Shown: positions 40,562 through 50,485 of the stretch, piece by piece
Layout: every line of letters starts with the position of its first letter
Numbering within the stretch: position 1 is the stretch's first letter
Source: Flavicella sediminum
GTDB taxonomy: Bacteria; Bacteroidota; Bacteroidia; Flavobacteriales; Flavobacteriaceae
Direction: 5' to 3'
Length of the DNA: 64,000 nucleotides
NCBI RefSeq assembly: GCF_006381105.1
Contig: NZ_VDET01000014.1
Span: forward strand, 124,001 to 188,000
Program-made: the position numbers and the translations under genes
The notes under the pieces: model-generated
What the model was told of the DNA's origin: nothing
Databases searched by the model: none
What the model saw: only the letters and a program-made list of their open reading frames with translations

Positions 40562-41772
40562 TGGAACGGTCAATTGTACATATGGATTTGGATACTTTTT
40601 TTGTGTCTTGTGAGCGTTTGTTAGACAGTCGCCTAAATGGAAAGCCTATTCTTATTGGCGGGACTTCTGACAGGGGAGTTGTGGCTTCTTGTAGTTATGA
40701 AGCCAGAACTTTTGGTATTCATTCGGCAATGCCTATGCGAATGGCAAGACAGTTGTGTCCTGAGGCAATTGTTTTACGAGGGAATTCTGGGATTTACACA
40801 AAATATTCTCAGTTGGTTATGGATGTGGTAAAGGAAGCGGTTCCTTTGTATGAAAAAACATCGGTAGATGAATTTTATATAGATCTTACAGGAATGGATC
40901 AGTTTTTTGGATGCCATCAGTTAGCTTCAGAATTGCGACAACGAATTATAAAAGAAACGGGTTTGCCTATTTCTTTTGGACTCTCGGTAAATAAAACAGT
41001 TTCTAAAATTGCAACAGGAGAGGCTAAGCCAAATAATGAAATTAAAGTGAATAAGGGAACAGAAATTCCTTTTTTATCTCCTTTGTCAGTAAAAAAAATA
41101 CCTATGGTTGGTGAGGTTACCTACCGTGCTCTATGCGATTTGGGAATAAAAAGAATAAGAACAGTACAGGAAATGCCCATGGATATGATGGCTAGAGTAT
41201 TTGGCAAATCGGGGGTTGCAATATGGAAAAAAGCAAATGGTATTGACAACAGTCCGGTGGTGCAATACAGAGAACGAAAGTCCATTTCTACAGAAAGAAC
41301 TTTTGATAAAGACACAACAGATATTGTAAAGTTGGAAAGTATTTTGGTGGCTATGACAGAAAATTTAATTTATCAATTGCGTAGAGGTAATAAGTTAACC
41401 TCTTGCGTCACATTTAAAATTCGTTATTCCGATTTTCAAACGCATACGGTTCAAAAAAGAATTCCCTATAGCTCTGCCGATCATAAAATTATTCCTGTGG
41501 TCAAAGAATTGTATAAGAAATTATATGAAAGACGAATGCTGGTACGATTGATAGGTGTAAAGTTTAGCCATTTGGTAGAAGGAGGTTTTCAAATAGATTT
41601 GTTTGATGATGACGAGAAAATTCTCAACTTATACCAAGCCATGGATAAAATGCGAGAACGCTATGGAGATAGAGCTGTTGTTAGGGCAGTAGGTATGGAG
41701 GCTACATCACTTTCTAGATTCAATCCTTTTAAAGGAGAGCCGCCGCCTTTGTTGCCAAACAGAAGGAGGTAG
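40561..41772 (+). CDS. dinB: Y-family DNA polymerase (Pol IV / DinB type)
   Basis: 403-aa translesion polymerase. Catalytic residues are D9 (HMDLDTFF) and D103-E104 (TSVDEFYID), all intact, so unlike ImuB it should be active. The little-finger domain is about 235-345, and a beta-clamp-binding motif QIDLF lies at 344-348. It is translationally coupled to dnaE2 (1-base overlap). In this cassette it may take the place of ImuB, linking DnaE2 to the clamp; that role is inference. Confidence 0.94.
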   Translation: MERSIVHMDLDTFFVSCERLLDSRLNGKPILIGGTSDRGVVASCSYEARTFGIHSAMPMRMARQLCPEAIVLRGNSGIYTKYSQLVMDVVKEAVPLYEKTSVDEFYIDLTGMDQFFGCHQLASELRQRIIKETGLPISFGLSVNKTVSKIATGEAKPNNEIKVNKGTEIPFLSPLSVKKIPMVGEVTYRALCDLGIKRIRTVQEMPMDMMARVFGKSGVAIWKKANGIDNSPVVQYRERKSISTERTFDKDTTDIVKLESILVAMTENLIYQLRRGNKLTSCVTFKIRYSDFQTHTVQKRIPYSSADHKIIPVVKELYKKLYERRMLVRLIGVKFSHLVEGGFQIDLFDDDEKILNLYQAMDKMRERYGDRAVVRAVGMEATSLSRFNPFKGEPPPLLPNRRR

Positions 41773-41919
41773 TGCTTGAAATACTTGTTGTATGGAAATT
41801 AGGACAAGCTATCTTATTGTTTTTTGAGAAAGCTAAAAGGGTTTTGTCTTTTTTTTAGGTCTGTAGTAGTTTTAGTAAACAATCTATACGCCGCTATCAG
41901 TTCATTTCCGTTGTAAACC

Positions 41920-44142
41920 TTATTCTTTAATTAATTTTACTACCGTAATTTGATTTTCTGTTTTTACAATAGCTAAATAGAAACCAGAAGTCAAGTCACT
42001 TATATTATATTCATTGTGCACATCTTTGTATGATTTAACCAGTACTCCTCTCCTATTAAAAATTTCCAAGCTTTTAATTATTTCGTTAGAACCTTTAATT
42101 ATAGTAAAACTGTTTTGTATTGGGTTTGGACTGATTTTATAGGTCAGGTTGTTTTTAATAATAGGTGTAACAGATAATTCATCGAGGTTTGTATAATAAA
42201 AATTATAAAATCTAGCGGCAGTGACAGTGGTTGCATTCGCTTTATCTATATCGTTAATTTCTATAGAAACTTTGGTAGGAATCATACTGAAGTTAACCGT
42301 ATTTGTAAAGTCAAGACGAAATTCATCATAGGGGGTTCCTGATTTTGTTAGTAGATCTATGTTCGTATGTACCACATTGTATACTTGCGGAGTCAAACCT
42401 TCAACTGTAACCGTAAACGTTGCTTGAGTTCCTGCTATGGTTTTAACATCAAAACCTATTGTGCCTTTCTTGTTACCTGAAGTAGCCTGCACATAAAATT
42501 CCACTTTACCATTGATATCATCAGATAGGGTATTAGTTCCTCTTAGTTGAATATAACTTGTAGCATTATCCGTAAATATTCCTAAAGTTCCTGGAATAAT
42601 AGTACGATCTGGTATTGCATTAATCACAAATTTTTGCTCTTCTTTAACTGAGGAAACTACAACTTGAGGACTAATTGCACTAAGTTCTTCCACAACCGTT
42701 AAGGATCTTGTAACATCTACGGCTTTAGCATATTTAGAATTCCCTGTTTGTTTGTAAGTTATGGTTGTAGTACCAGTTCCAACAATATGAATTTTGTTAG
42801 CTACGATGGTAGCAACAGATGTATTTGAACTAGTCGTGCTAACTGGCAATCCAGAACTAGCAAGAGCTCCTATGGTAAAATCATTATCTTCAAGCGTTTT
42901 TAGGGAATAATTGGGAGCAAAGATAACTTGATAAAGACTCTTTTCCGTGTCTTTAACTAATAGTGAGCCTTCAGGTCTTACGTAAGGAATATAATCGGGC
43001 ATTGGAGATGTTCTTAACCTTGCATCTATTTCCTTCATGATCTCCATTTCTTCGGGTATAATTTTACCATTTGTTTTAGCATTAGCCCATGTAATAGCAC
43101 AGTTTGCATCCGTTAAAGTACGTACAAATCTATAGGCTTGCTCCACATCAAATAGCAATGGAAAACTAGTACTTGTCCAGTTATTTCTCATGGGAACCCA
43201 AGCGTGCTTTACAATATCTGTTTCAGGATTAAAATGTGTGGTTGCAGCAATGATTTCTGGAAATGTAAATTCTTCATAAGCCCAAGAATTAGGTGGTGCA
43301 CCATGTTCCATAGGAGTTGGATGACCTGCCGTATATTCTACGTGTGGAGAGTAAAAATTATATGTTTTTAATTTATAGGTTGTTGGATCTGGATCGTTTA
43401 ATCCGTCTGTTTCAATTTCCATAAACGTTCCATCAGAATATTGAAAATAACTTTGGAGATCTTCTACTCTAAACTCAACACCATTCGCACAAATATTTAC
43501 GGTTGGATCTACATCTTTTAACATGTCTATAAAACTCGTAACTCCTCCCGGGCAATCGTTTATATGATCCAACCAATAGCCATCTGCCAATCCTTTAAAT
43601 CTTTCTGCAAAACCTTTCATTAAATCTCGCCAAGCCGCACCTTCATCTCCATTAAATTCAGAATTGTTATAATAGTTAGCCCAAGCGGCTTCGTATTCAT
43701 CTTTTTGAGCTGTACCTTCTCCTTTAGGTGGTCCGTCAATAGCAAGGTAAAGAATCACTTTTTTTCCTCCGTTTTTTAAGGTATTAATTACATCTAAAAT
43801 GATTTTTTCATTTTCAAGAGAAGGAACAAAATCGGGGTGAATTTCGTTGGCAATGTCCACATTAGGATTGGTTCTTAGCGTATAAAGGTAAGCATGAGCA
43901 GGGTGTGTAAAATTAGTAATTACATGCCCTACAGAAGGAAGGTTGTCTACAATTTCCTGTGCACCTGCAACCCAACCATTATCATTTGCTGTCGAATTAT
44001 TTTTCGCTGCATCAACATTTAATTTAGTACCACCACTAACGATGAGACGAACGCCCCAGGAACCCTGTATGAATTCTTGCGCAATGGCTTTGTTCCCAAA
44101 CGAGATGAATAGAAAAATGGTGAAAAGGTATATTTTATTCAT
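41920..44142 (-). CDS. Secreted T9SS protein with barrel-like domain, putative polysaccharide hydrolase (paralogue A)
   Basis: 740 aa. Signal peptide 1-21 (KAIAQ). Residues about 25-400 share a domain with the genes at 48047 and 50486: QGSWGVRL, VAGAQEIV, a GHVITN motif, TLRTNPNVD, KKVILYL, then DGYWLDH and GAPPNSWAYEEF. Alternating strands with Asp/Glu at strand ends suggest a (beta/alpha)8 hydrolase. The D in DGYWLD and the E in YEEF are candidate catalytic residues (inference). An Ig-like/bacterial surface region (about 430-500) and a beta-sandwich follow, then a T9SS type A sorting domain. The family is not identified; a fucan/galactan endo-hydrolase such as GH168 is a possibility that cannot be tested here. 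Confidence 0.6.
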   Translation of the reverse strand: MNKIYLFTIFLFISFGNKAIAQEFIQGSWGVRLIVSGGTKLNVDAAKNNSTANDNGWVAGAQEIVDNLPSVGHVITNFTHPAHAYLYTLRTNPNVDIANEIHPDFVPSLENEKIILDVINTLKNGGKKVILYLAIDGPPKGEGTAQKDEYEAAWANYYNNSEFNGDEGAAWRDLMKGFAERFKGLADGYWLDHINDCPGGVTSFIDMLKDVDPTVNICANGVEFRVEDLQSYFQYSDGTFMEIETDGLNDPDPTTYKLKTYNFYSPHVEYTAGHPTPMEHGAPPNSWAYEEFTFPEIIAATTHFNPETDIVKHAWVPMRNNWTSTSFPLLFDVEQAYRFVRTLTDANCAITWANAKTNGKIIPEEMEIMKEIDARLRTSPMPDYIPYVRPEGSLLVKDTEKSLYQVIFAPNYSLKTLEDNDFTIGALASSGLPVSTTSSNTSVATIVANKIHIVGTGTTTITYKQTGNSKYAKAVDVTRSLTVVEELSAISPQVVVSSVKEEQKFVINAIPDRTIIPGTLGIFTDNATSYIQLRGTNTLSDDINGKVEFYVQATSGNKKGTIGFDVKTIAGTQATFTVTVEGLTPQVYNVVHTNIDLLTKSGTPYDEFRLDFTNTVNFSMIPTKVSIEINDIDKANATTVTAARFYNFYYTNLDELSVTPIIKNNLTYKISPNPIQNSFTIIKGSNEIIKSLEIFNRRGVLVKSYKDVHNEYNISDLTSGFYLAIVKTENQITVVKLIKE

Positions 44143-44410
44143 GATTTAAAATTTATGTTTGTTAGCAAGCTACCCAGATTCTTTTTTTAGAATATGTACA
44201 ATTGAAAAAAGGCGAGTTCGTTTACAAAACTATTTAAATATGGAACTTTCAGGGTTCTGTAATCATGCAATTAGGTTCTTGTTTTTCTCATTTATAAGAA
44301 AAACAGGTTGTACTAAAAATTAGGATATGTGATTTTTTTATTGAAAAATAAAGAGTATAAAAGCACGTTTTTTAGATTGATATGGATACGTTTCAATAAA
44401 AGAGAGCTCG

Positions 44411-47400
44411 CTATTTCGTTTTTACAAAATGAACCTTGCCGATTGTTCCATCTTGAAAAGTAGCACTAAAGATATAGGTACCTGAAGCTAAATCTGAGAC
44501 ATTAAATTCATGTTCCGCTCCATAAAGTTTTACAACTTGTCCTAAAGTAGTATAGATTTTTACAGCTACAATCTCAGTTTTTAAATTTTCTTCAGATAAA
44601 AATAAATGAGTTTTTACTGGAATAGGTGCAAGCGTAAAATTAGATTTTTCTATTTTGGTAATACCTAATTTAGGTGCTTCTGAAATGGTATAGGTTGCTG
44701 TATTAGTACAATTGTAAGCATCGGTATAGGTTACGGTATAGGCTCCGAAGTCATTTTTTGTTATGGGTGTTAATACAACAGCTCTTCCTGTTTTAGTAAA
44801 ATTATTAGGTCCAGCCCATTGCCAATTCTCATTTGTACCTTGCGTGCTAATTCCATGTTCTTTAAGAGCAGGCCCAAAAGTTATTTTGTTAATAGTATCT
44901 GTGTTAACTTCTAAATTGGCATTTGTAGTCCATGCCTCATCATCAATTCTAGATTGCACCACTACGGTTGTCTGGGGTGGGGTAGTGCCTAAGTAGTATT
45001 TAATTACAGCTGTTCCATCACCCGTAATATCTTGATTTACGTTGTACACCAAATCGAATAATTCAGTTTCGGGATTGTAATTTACTTGCCAAAAATCTTT
45101 TCCGTGTAAAGATTGGTCAACAAGTTCCCAACAATTATTGTAGGATTTCCATAGAATTGGATTGCTTACAGAACTAAGTCCAGAAAACACAATAGGAACA
45201 TAGCCTCTACCACCTGTAAGAGTAACTTGTGCTGTATTATTGAAAGTTTCAATAGTAAGGGGATAAGTGCTGTTAATTGTATTTGTTGAAGATGCTGCGG
45301 TTATTTTATTCCCAAGAGCTTCTCTGTAAAGTACTTCGTATGAATTTCCATAAGTGGCCAATGCATTTGAAAAGTTTTGGTTTGGACCATAATAGTCTAT
45401 TTCTTGTTTGGGCAATACAGCAACTTCTACGACTAATTCTATTTTATCTCCTGCTATAAAAGAGGTGATTTCTGGGGGTGTTACCAAACAATAGGATGTT
45501 GGGTTGGTTCCTTGATTAGCTGAAAAACCTTTAGAACTCGATCTTTCCATTAAATAAGGAGTATTATTTACAGTCCCATTAAAACTTGCCGTATAATTTC
45601 TAATAATCATTCCGTTATTGGTATCAATCTCAATACCACTGTCTGCACCATTGTAGTACAATCCATCACCAGCCCATAACCATGGGTTTTCTCCTGTTAG
45701 GGCAATTTCGCTTGTTGTATAATTGTTAGATCCGTTATTTGTAGGGGTAAATTGTCCTATTAGTCCTGTGTCATTTCCATAAACAATACTTTGGGCATTG
45801 TGAACATTGTAAAAATCGCCACCTAGCTGAAAAATATCAAATCGATTAAATGCCGTGTTTTCAAGAGCTTCAACAGTTATTTTGTAATAGAGTCGGGTAA
45901 AGTCATCAGATCTGTTTAAGTAAAAAGTATAGTCAAATTTTAGTTTTTGATCTTCGGATACTGCTGATATAGAGGTCTCAGTTAAATTTGGAGAGTAGGC
46001 TTTAAAGTCTGTTTTAACCTGTGCATGGTAATTTCGAGTTCCCGTACCATCTTCATAAATAAGAAAATCAATTCCACCAACATTACCTGTCCAACCGCAT
46101 TCTTTAGAAGTTCCGCCATAAGCTTCATTGGTGACTAAAAAAGGACGAAGATCTGCACCTATAGTATTTCCAAATTCATAATCCGGTGAGTGGGTCATGT
46201 TTTCACCAAAGCTCCCTAAGGCAGCTTCTAACCATCCTCCTCTAGGTACTCCAGATCCAACAACTGATAATTGATGGGAAGATGCCGAATATGTTTCTCC
46301 CCATTTAGCCCCCGTTCTTTTATAAACTAGACTAAGTGTTGTGTTTGCAGGAATAATTATTTCGGTATATTCTTTAATCCAAGCTCCGGAATAAAATTGT
46401 GAGGTACCATCGTGCCAATTTTTAGAAACCTGTAAAGGTAAGCCTGAAGGATCTCCGTTTTTATTGCAAATGATAGAGTTAAAACCAACGACGTTAATGG
46501 CAGGAAGTTGTCTGAAACATAGTTTTGTCCTTTTTTCTTTGGAAGTAGCATTCGTAAATACCAAATCAATACTCTGTAATTGCTCTGTTGTTGCGCAATT
46601 ATTATACCCCATGCCATACCTAGGAATGTCAATATAATGTATCGCTTCATTGGCGTCATAAGAAATAGCTGTTACTTCTTGATTAACAGGAGTTGTTTGC
46701 GATGCGGTGATGCTTATTTCTTGTTCATCTTGAAAAGCTTCTGTGTATTGACTGTCTAAATTATCCGTGAATACAGCACATACGATACTTATTTGGTAAG
46801 CGGTATCTGCGATTAAATTTTGTTGTGTGTTTGTTACCGTAATTTTATTTCCGCTGATACTTACAGATTCGGCATTGACACCTCCTTTTACAACAAAACC
46901 TTTGTTGTTTAATGCATAGGCGTGTAGTTGTCCAGAATTGTAATATTGCGTGTATTCTGCAGGGATAGTAAAAGACAATTGCAATTGTCCGTTAGTTATA
47001 TTTTCGGTAGGTTTTAGGTGAAAGGTAATTTTAAAACGATTGTGCCAATTGGTGAAATCAATGCCCGTATGGTAAGTATTTACTGGTGGAGTTCCATTAA
47101 AATTAGTGCTTACAAATCGTCTAGTAGTCCAAACGCCATATTCTGCCATTTGGCTGTCACGAGTTCCAGAATTTGTTGGGGTACTGCTTTTGTCATAAGC
47201 AACAGCTCCATTTTGAAGAATTTTATAATCAATATCGCCTTTGTAATTACTAGGAAAAATGGCTGAATTTAATAGAGAGAATCCTTCTTTTCTAGACAAG
47301 CCTTGATCATTGACAAGCAAACTGTTTATAGAGAGTTTGTCATAGTTGATGTTTAGAGAATAGCTACTTGAATAATTCGTAAAACTTCTGTCTCCGGTAA

Positions 47401-47551
47401 TTGACGATTTCCAATTGTTGTTCCAGTAGGTATAGTTGTAGGAGTTGGTGTAATTGTCGAAAGAATCTTGATTAACAGTCGTTAGATTATTTTGAGAAAA
47501 ACAAAATAAAAAACTTAGAAGACTTATTAATAGAGAAAATTGATTCTTCAT
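44411..47551 (-). CDS. Large secreted T9SS protein of unknown function
   Basis: 1046 aa. Signal peptide 1-19 (LLFCFSQ). Most of the length reads as beta-rich with many aromatic and asparagine residues, for example IDIPRYGMGYNNC, GSGVPRGGWLEAALGS, ECGWTGNVGGIDFLIYEDG and GENPWLWAGDGLYY. A C-terminal Ig/PKD-like module (near 880-960, ending YTVTYTDAYNCTNTATYTI) and a T9SS type A sorting domain close the protein. No enzyme family was recognised. It lies between paralogues of a putative hydrolase and faces the same way, so it may bind, cut or modify the same polysaccharide. No promoter box was identified. Confidence 0.55.
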   Translation of the reverse strand: MKNQFSLLISLLSFLFCFSQNNLTTVNQDSFDNYTNSYNYTYWNNNWKSSITGDRSFTNYSSSYSLNINYDKLSINSLLVNDQGLSRKEGFSLLNSAIFPSNYKGDIDYKILQNGAVAYDKSSTPTNSGTRDSQMAEYGVWTTRRFVSTNFNGTPPVNTYHTGIDFTNWHNRFKITFHLKPTENITNGQLQLSFTIPAEYTQYYNSGQLHAYALNNKGFVVKGGVNAESVSISGNKITVTNTQQNLIADTAYQISIVCAVFTDNLDSQYTEAFQDEQEISITASQTTPVNQEVTAISYDANEAIHYIDIPRYGMGYNNCATTEQLQSIDLVFTNATSKEKRTKLCFRQLPAINVVGFNSIICNKNGDPSGLPLQVSKNWHDGTSQFYSGAWIKEYTEIIIPANTTLSLVYKRTGAKWGETYSASSHQLSVVGSGVPRGGWLEAALGSFGENMTHSPDYEFGNTIGADLRPFLVTNEAYGGTSKECGWTGNVGGIDFLIYEDGTGTRNYHAQVKTDFKAYSPNLTETSISAVSEDQKLKFDYTFYLNRSDDFTRLYYKITVEALENTAFNRFDIFQLGGDFYNVHNAQSIVYGNDTGLIGQFTPTNNGSNNYTTSEIALTGENPWLWAGDGLYYNGADSGIEIDTNNGMIIRNYTASFNGTVNNTPYLMERSSSKGFSANQGTNPTSYCLVTPPEITSFIAGDKIELVVEVAVLPKQEIDYYGPNQNFSNALATYGNSYEVLYREALGNKITAASSTNTINSTYPLTIETFNNTAQVTLTGGRGYVPIVFSGLSSVSNPILWKSYNNCWELVDQSLHGKDFWQVNYNPETELFDLVYNVNQDITGDGTAVIKYYLGTTPPQTTVVVQSRIDDEAWTTNANLEVNTDTINKITFGPALKEHGISTQGTNENWQWAGPNNFTKTGRAVVLTPITKNDFGAYTVTYTDAYNCTNTATYTISEAPKLGITKIEKSNFTLAPIPVKTHLFLSEENLKTEIVAVKIYTTLGQVVKLYGAEHEFNVSDLASGTYIFSATFQDGTIGKVHFVKTK

Positions 47552-48046
47552 TATAGAGATTTGGTTTAGTTACAAAGTTCTATGTTTTATATCGAATCTC
47601 TCTTTTTTTTAGGAAGATTTGATTGCTCAAATCCAACTAATTTTTGCTTTATTATGAAAAATGATAGAACAAGGAAAACGTTCTTTTTCTTGTTAAGTAT
47701 TGTGTAGTGAGTTTTTTAGGTGAGTGTAACTATACTGTTTGTTGTTTCGTTCAAATTGCAGCATCTTATTCTCCAACTATTATAGTTAAAATGATAAAAA
47801 GTATAACAGTTAGAGAAATAGGATGAGGTATTACTTTGTTTTTTTATTTAGAATCAGCTCCAGATGAATAGGTTAATTCATAACTATGCGTATAGATTTC
47901 AAATACAATTCCAAATAAGTAATTCTGTAAATATTCGTACATTTTTAAAGTACAAAAATTTGAAATGATAGGGCTATTCCGATAAGTTCATTCTGAATAG
48001 CAACTCCTCGAAGTCTCCTTCGAGAATTATATATACTATAAACAGA
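47552..48046. other. Intergenic region, 495 bp
   Basis: AT-rich, with no coding frame or RNA recognised. A 7-bp inverted repeat CTCGAAG (48007-48013) / CTTCGAG (48018-48024) lies 23 bases after the stop of the minus-strand gene, but without a T run, so it is only a weak terminator candidate. The upstream region of the 1046-aa gene is within the left part. Confidence 0.4.
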
Positions 48047-50059
48047 TTACTTTTTTAGAAATCTAGTGAGCTCTCTATTTCCTTCAGCATCATAAGCCTT
48101 TATAATATAAACTCCAGAAGAAAGATTTGAAACGCTATAAGTACTTTGATTTCCTGAAAACTCCAATAGTTTTTCACCTGTAATTGAGTAAATAGAGACA
48201 GTCCTAAATTCTTTAGATAGTTTAAAATAATTTTTTACGGGGTTGGGTTGAATGCTCGTAATTGAATTTTCTATTTTATACAATTGTTTACTTAGAACGG
48301 GATCTTCTCCTACAAGATATGCACCATTAGGGCGTTCGTAAACAGTAGGATCCGCATCAATAGCAAGTTGTTGGTCAATAAATGTGAGTATGGGTACTTC
48401 GTCTTCTGCGGTAGTACCATCTGTGTCAGTAGTGTTTGAAAAAGTGACTGATCCTCCGGCATCCGTAATTCTTTTGACAAAGCGATAAGCTTGTTCTTCA
48501 TCAAACCTTAAGTCAGATCTTTCACTAGACCAAGTTGCTCTTATAGGTAAAAATAGATGTTTTACAGTTTGTTTGGTGTCTTCATATGAGCTCAGCGAAG
48601 ATTCTTCAATGGCTGTTACAGTAAATTCTTCATAGGCCCATGAATTTGGTGGTGCTCCAGTAGCTAAAGGGGTTATATGTCCTGCCGTAAAATCTGACCA
48701 TGGATCCATAGCAGTCATTTTTATAATTTTATAGTCATCTTCATTTCCGTCAACTTCAGTACCATCTTCCTTAATTTCATCCGTATCAACTTTTAAGTAA
48801 TCTCCCTCGCTGTCTGTAAAATAATCTTTCGCATAGTTGGTTGTTATTGTGGCGTAGGGAGCTGTTTTTCGAATCATTTGTACAAATTCATTTTTTTCAT
48901 CAAAGGTACTAGGAACATCATCAATGCCTAGACTTTCATTTACATTGTAACTTCCAAAAGAATCTATCCAATAGCCGTCAACTCCTAATTCTGTATAGCG
49001 CTTAATATAACCTTCACAATAATTCATCCATGCGGCATGTGGGTTTCCTGCAAAATAAGTATCCACATAATTATTCCATGCTATAGATCCATCGGTAGTA
49101 GCTCTATTGGCAGGACTTTGTGCATTTAGGTATAGAATTACTTTTTTACCTGCGTTTTTAAAGATGTTAATTATGTCAATAATAATTTGTTCGTTGGCTA
49201 AGCTAGGTACAAACTCTTCGTCAACAATTGCGTTGGAGGTTCCCATTATTGCATCTACATTAGGATTTGTTCTTAAGGTCCATAGTTGCGCATTGGCATT
49301 GTTGGTGGCATTGGTAATTACATGGCCCATGGTAGGATAATTAGCAACTATTTCTTGGGCTCCAGCTACATAATCATAAGCCTTGCCGCCATTAGCAACA
49401 GGGGCAACATATAGGTCTAAATCTTCACCACCTCTAACGTATAATCGTCCTCCCCAAGAAGCTTTAAGAATGTCTGTGGTACTTTGTTCTTTTATGGGGC
49501 CAAAAACCTGATCTACATAATAGGTCAGTGTAGTTGATGCCAATTGTCCATTTCCAAAGCCGATATACATTTGGTTATAACCGCCATTTTCAAAGCCGGT
49601 GGCAGCTAAATCTCCTGGACTAAAAACAAAAGAAAATTCTTGCCATTCTTGGCCAATTGTAAATCGTAATGTTTTTTGCTCTAAGTCTCCAGTAGTAGTG
49701 TTTTTTAAATAGACCCGTATACGATTGATAGGTTCTAGCGTTGCCGTAGTAATATCGATATAAGCTTTTAAACTTATTGTATATTCAGTGTCAATAAGTA
49801 GGGGTTGAGGTAGTTCAAAATAGGCAAAACCTTTGTCTTCTGAAGCGTCTCTTACAAATTTAGAACAAGTTGCATTTGTGTTTATACCGCTATCGTTTGG
49901 ATTGTTTTCGCTTATAGAAAAAGTTCCCTTTTGAGATCTTGTATAAAAAATAGCATCCGTTTCGCTTTCGTTTTCATACCATAAATATTGTGCATGAATT
50001 TTATTTCCAATCAAAAAAAGAAAAGAAGCTAGTAAAACAATTTTAAGTTTTGATGTCAT
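48047..50059 (-). CDS. Secreted T9SS protein: jelly-roll plus barrel-like domain, putative polysaccharide hydrolase (paralogue B)
   Basis: 670 aa. Signal peptide 1-23 (KIHAQ). Residues about 24-195 form a jelly-roll module (YLWYENESETD ... YNQMYIGFGNG ... YYVDQVFG), probably carbohydrate-binding. The domain shared with paralogues A and C covers about 200-585, with SWGGRLYV, GHVITNATNNA, TLRTNPNVD, KKVILYLN, LGVDGYWIDSF and GAPPNSWAYEEFT. The T9SS type A sorting domain is about 605-670. The overall pattern is that of a secreted endo-acting glycanase. Family and substrate unknown. The last part is nearly identical in DNA to paralogue C (50-nt identical block). Confidence 0.62.
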   Translation of the reverse strand: MTSKLKIVLLASFLFLIGNKIHAQYLWYENESETDAIFYTRSQKGTFSISENNPNDSGINTNATCSKFVRDASEDKGFAYFELPQPLLIDTEYTISLKAYIDITTATLEPINRIRVYLKNTTTGDLEQKTLRFTIGQEWQEFSFVFSPGDLAATGFENGGYNQMYIGFGNGQLASTTLTYYVDQVFGPIKEQSTTDILKASWGGRLYVRGGEDLDLYVAPVANGGKAYDYVAGAQEIVANYPTMGHVITNATNNANAQLWTLRTNPNVDAIMGTSNAIVDEEFVPSLANEQIIIDIINIFKNAGKKVILYLNAQSPANRATTDGSIAWNNYVDTYFAGNPHAAWMNYCEGYIKRYTELGVDGYWIDSFGSYNVNESLGIDDVPSTFDEKNEFVQMIRKTAPYATITTNYAKDYFTDSEGDYLKVDTDEIKEDGTEVDGNEDDYKIIKMTAMDPWSDFTAGHITPLATGAPPNSWAYEEFTVTAIEESSLSSYEDTKQTVKHLFLPIRATWSSERSDLRFDEEQAYRFVKRITDAGGSVTFSNTTDTDGTTAEDEVPILTFIDQQLAIDADPTVYERPNGAYLVGEDPVLSKQLYKIENSITSIQPNPVKNYFKLSKEFRTVSIYSITGEKLLEFSGNQSTYSVSNLSSGVYIIKAYDAEGNRELTRFLKK

Positions 50060-50485
50060 TTATTTTTTTCAACAAATTTCATCTTTTAAGCCTGTAATTT
50101 TATGCTCGTTTTGCTCATTTTTTTTGTTAAAATCACTATTTATTAGGTGGGTTATGTATAATGTTTTTTTTTAGAATTATCTCAACGATTTGTCATCTAG
50201 TGGAGTAGGTTTGTTTTTTGTTCGTTTTGTAATGTATAACGAACTATTTTTATCTGTTAAAGGAGGTGCCTATTTATGGAGTGAAGCTAAAAGAAATTTG
50301 TAAAAGAAAATGAAAGCTTTTTTCGATAAATAGATCCTAAGTTGTGGGTAGTTTGTACAAGTAAAAATCCTATTCCTATCAAATACAAATTTGATAGGAG
50401 TAGGATTTAGGTGTTTTTTTATGAGGAATTTGAATTCGCTAAAAAACAATTTCCTTGGTTTTGATTCAAATTTTCAAAACGCTAA
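50060..50485. other. Intergenic region, 426 bp
   Basis: Holds the strong terminator of paralogue C (50363-50408). The left part would contain the promoter of paralogue B, but no TANNTTTG box is clear. No ORF recognised. Confidence 0.5.
50363..50408 (-). terminator. Long hairpin terminator of paralogue C
   Basis: A 20-bp stem with one mismatch (50365-50384 with 50389-50408), ACAA loop, core TCCTATCAAAT/ATTTGATAGGA. It lies 78 bases after the stop, and the minus-strand transcript ends in a U run. Confidence 0.82.

Noticed and set aside
41773-41919. Terminator between convergent dinB and the 740-aa gene
   Set aside because: T runs are present but I could not pair a convincing stem.
44280-44305. 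9-bp inverted repeat TGTTTTTCT/AGAAAAACA as terminator of the 1046-aa gene
   Set aside because: The stem is almost only A-T pairs, lies more than 100 bases after the stop, and has no U run, so chance in AT-rich DNA is likely.
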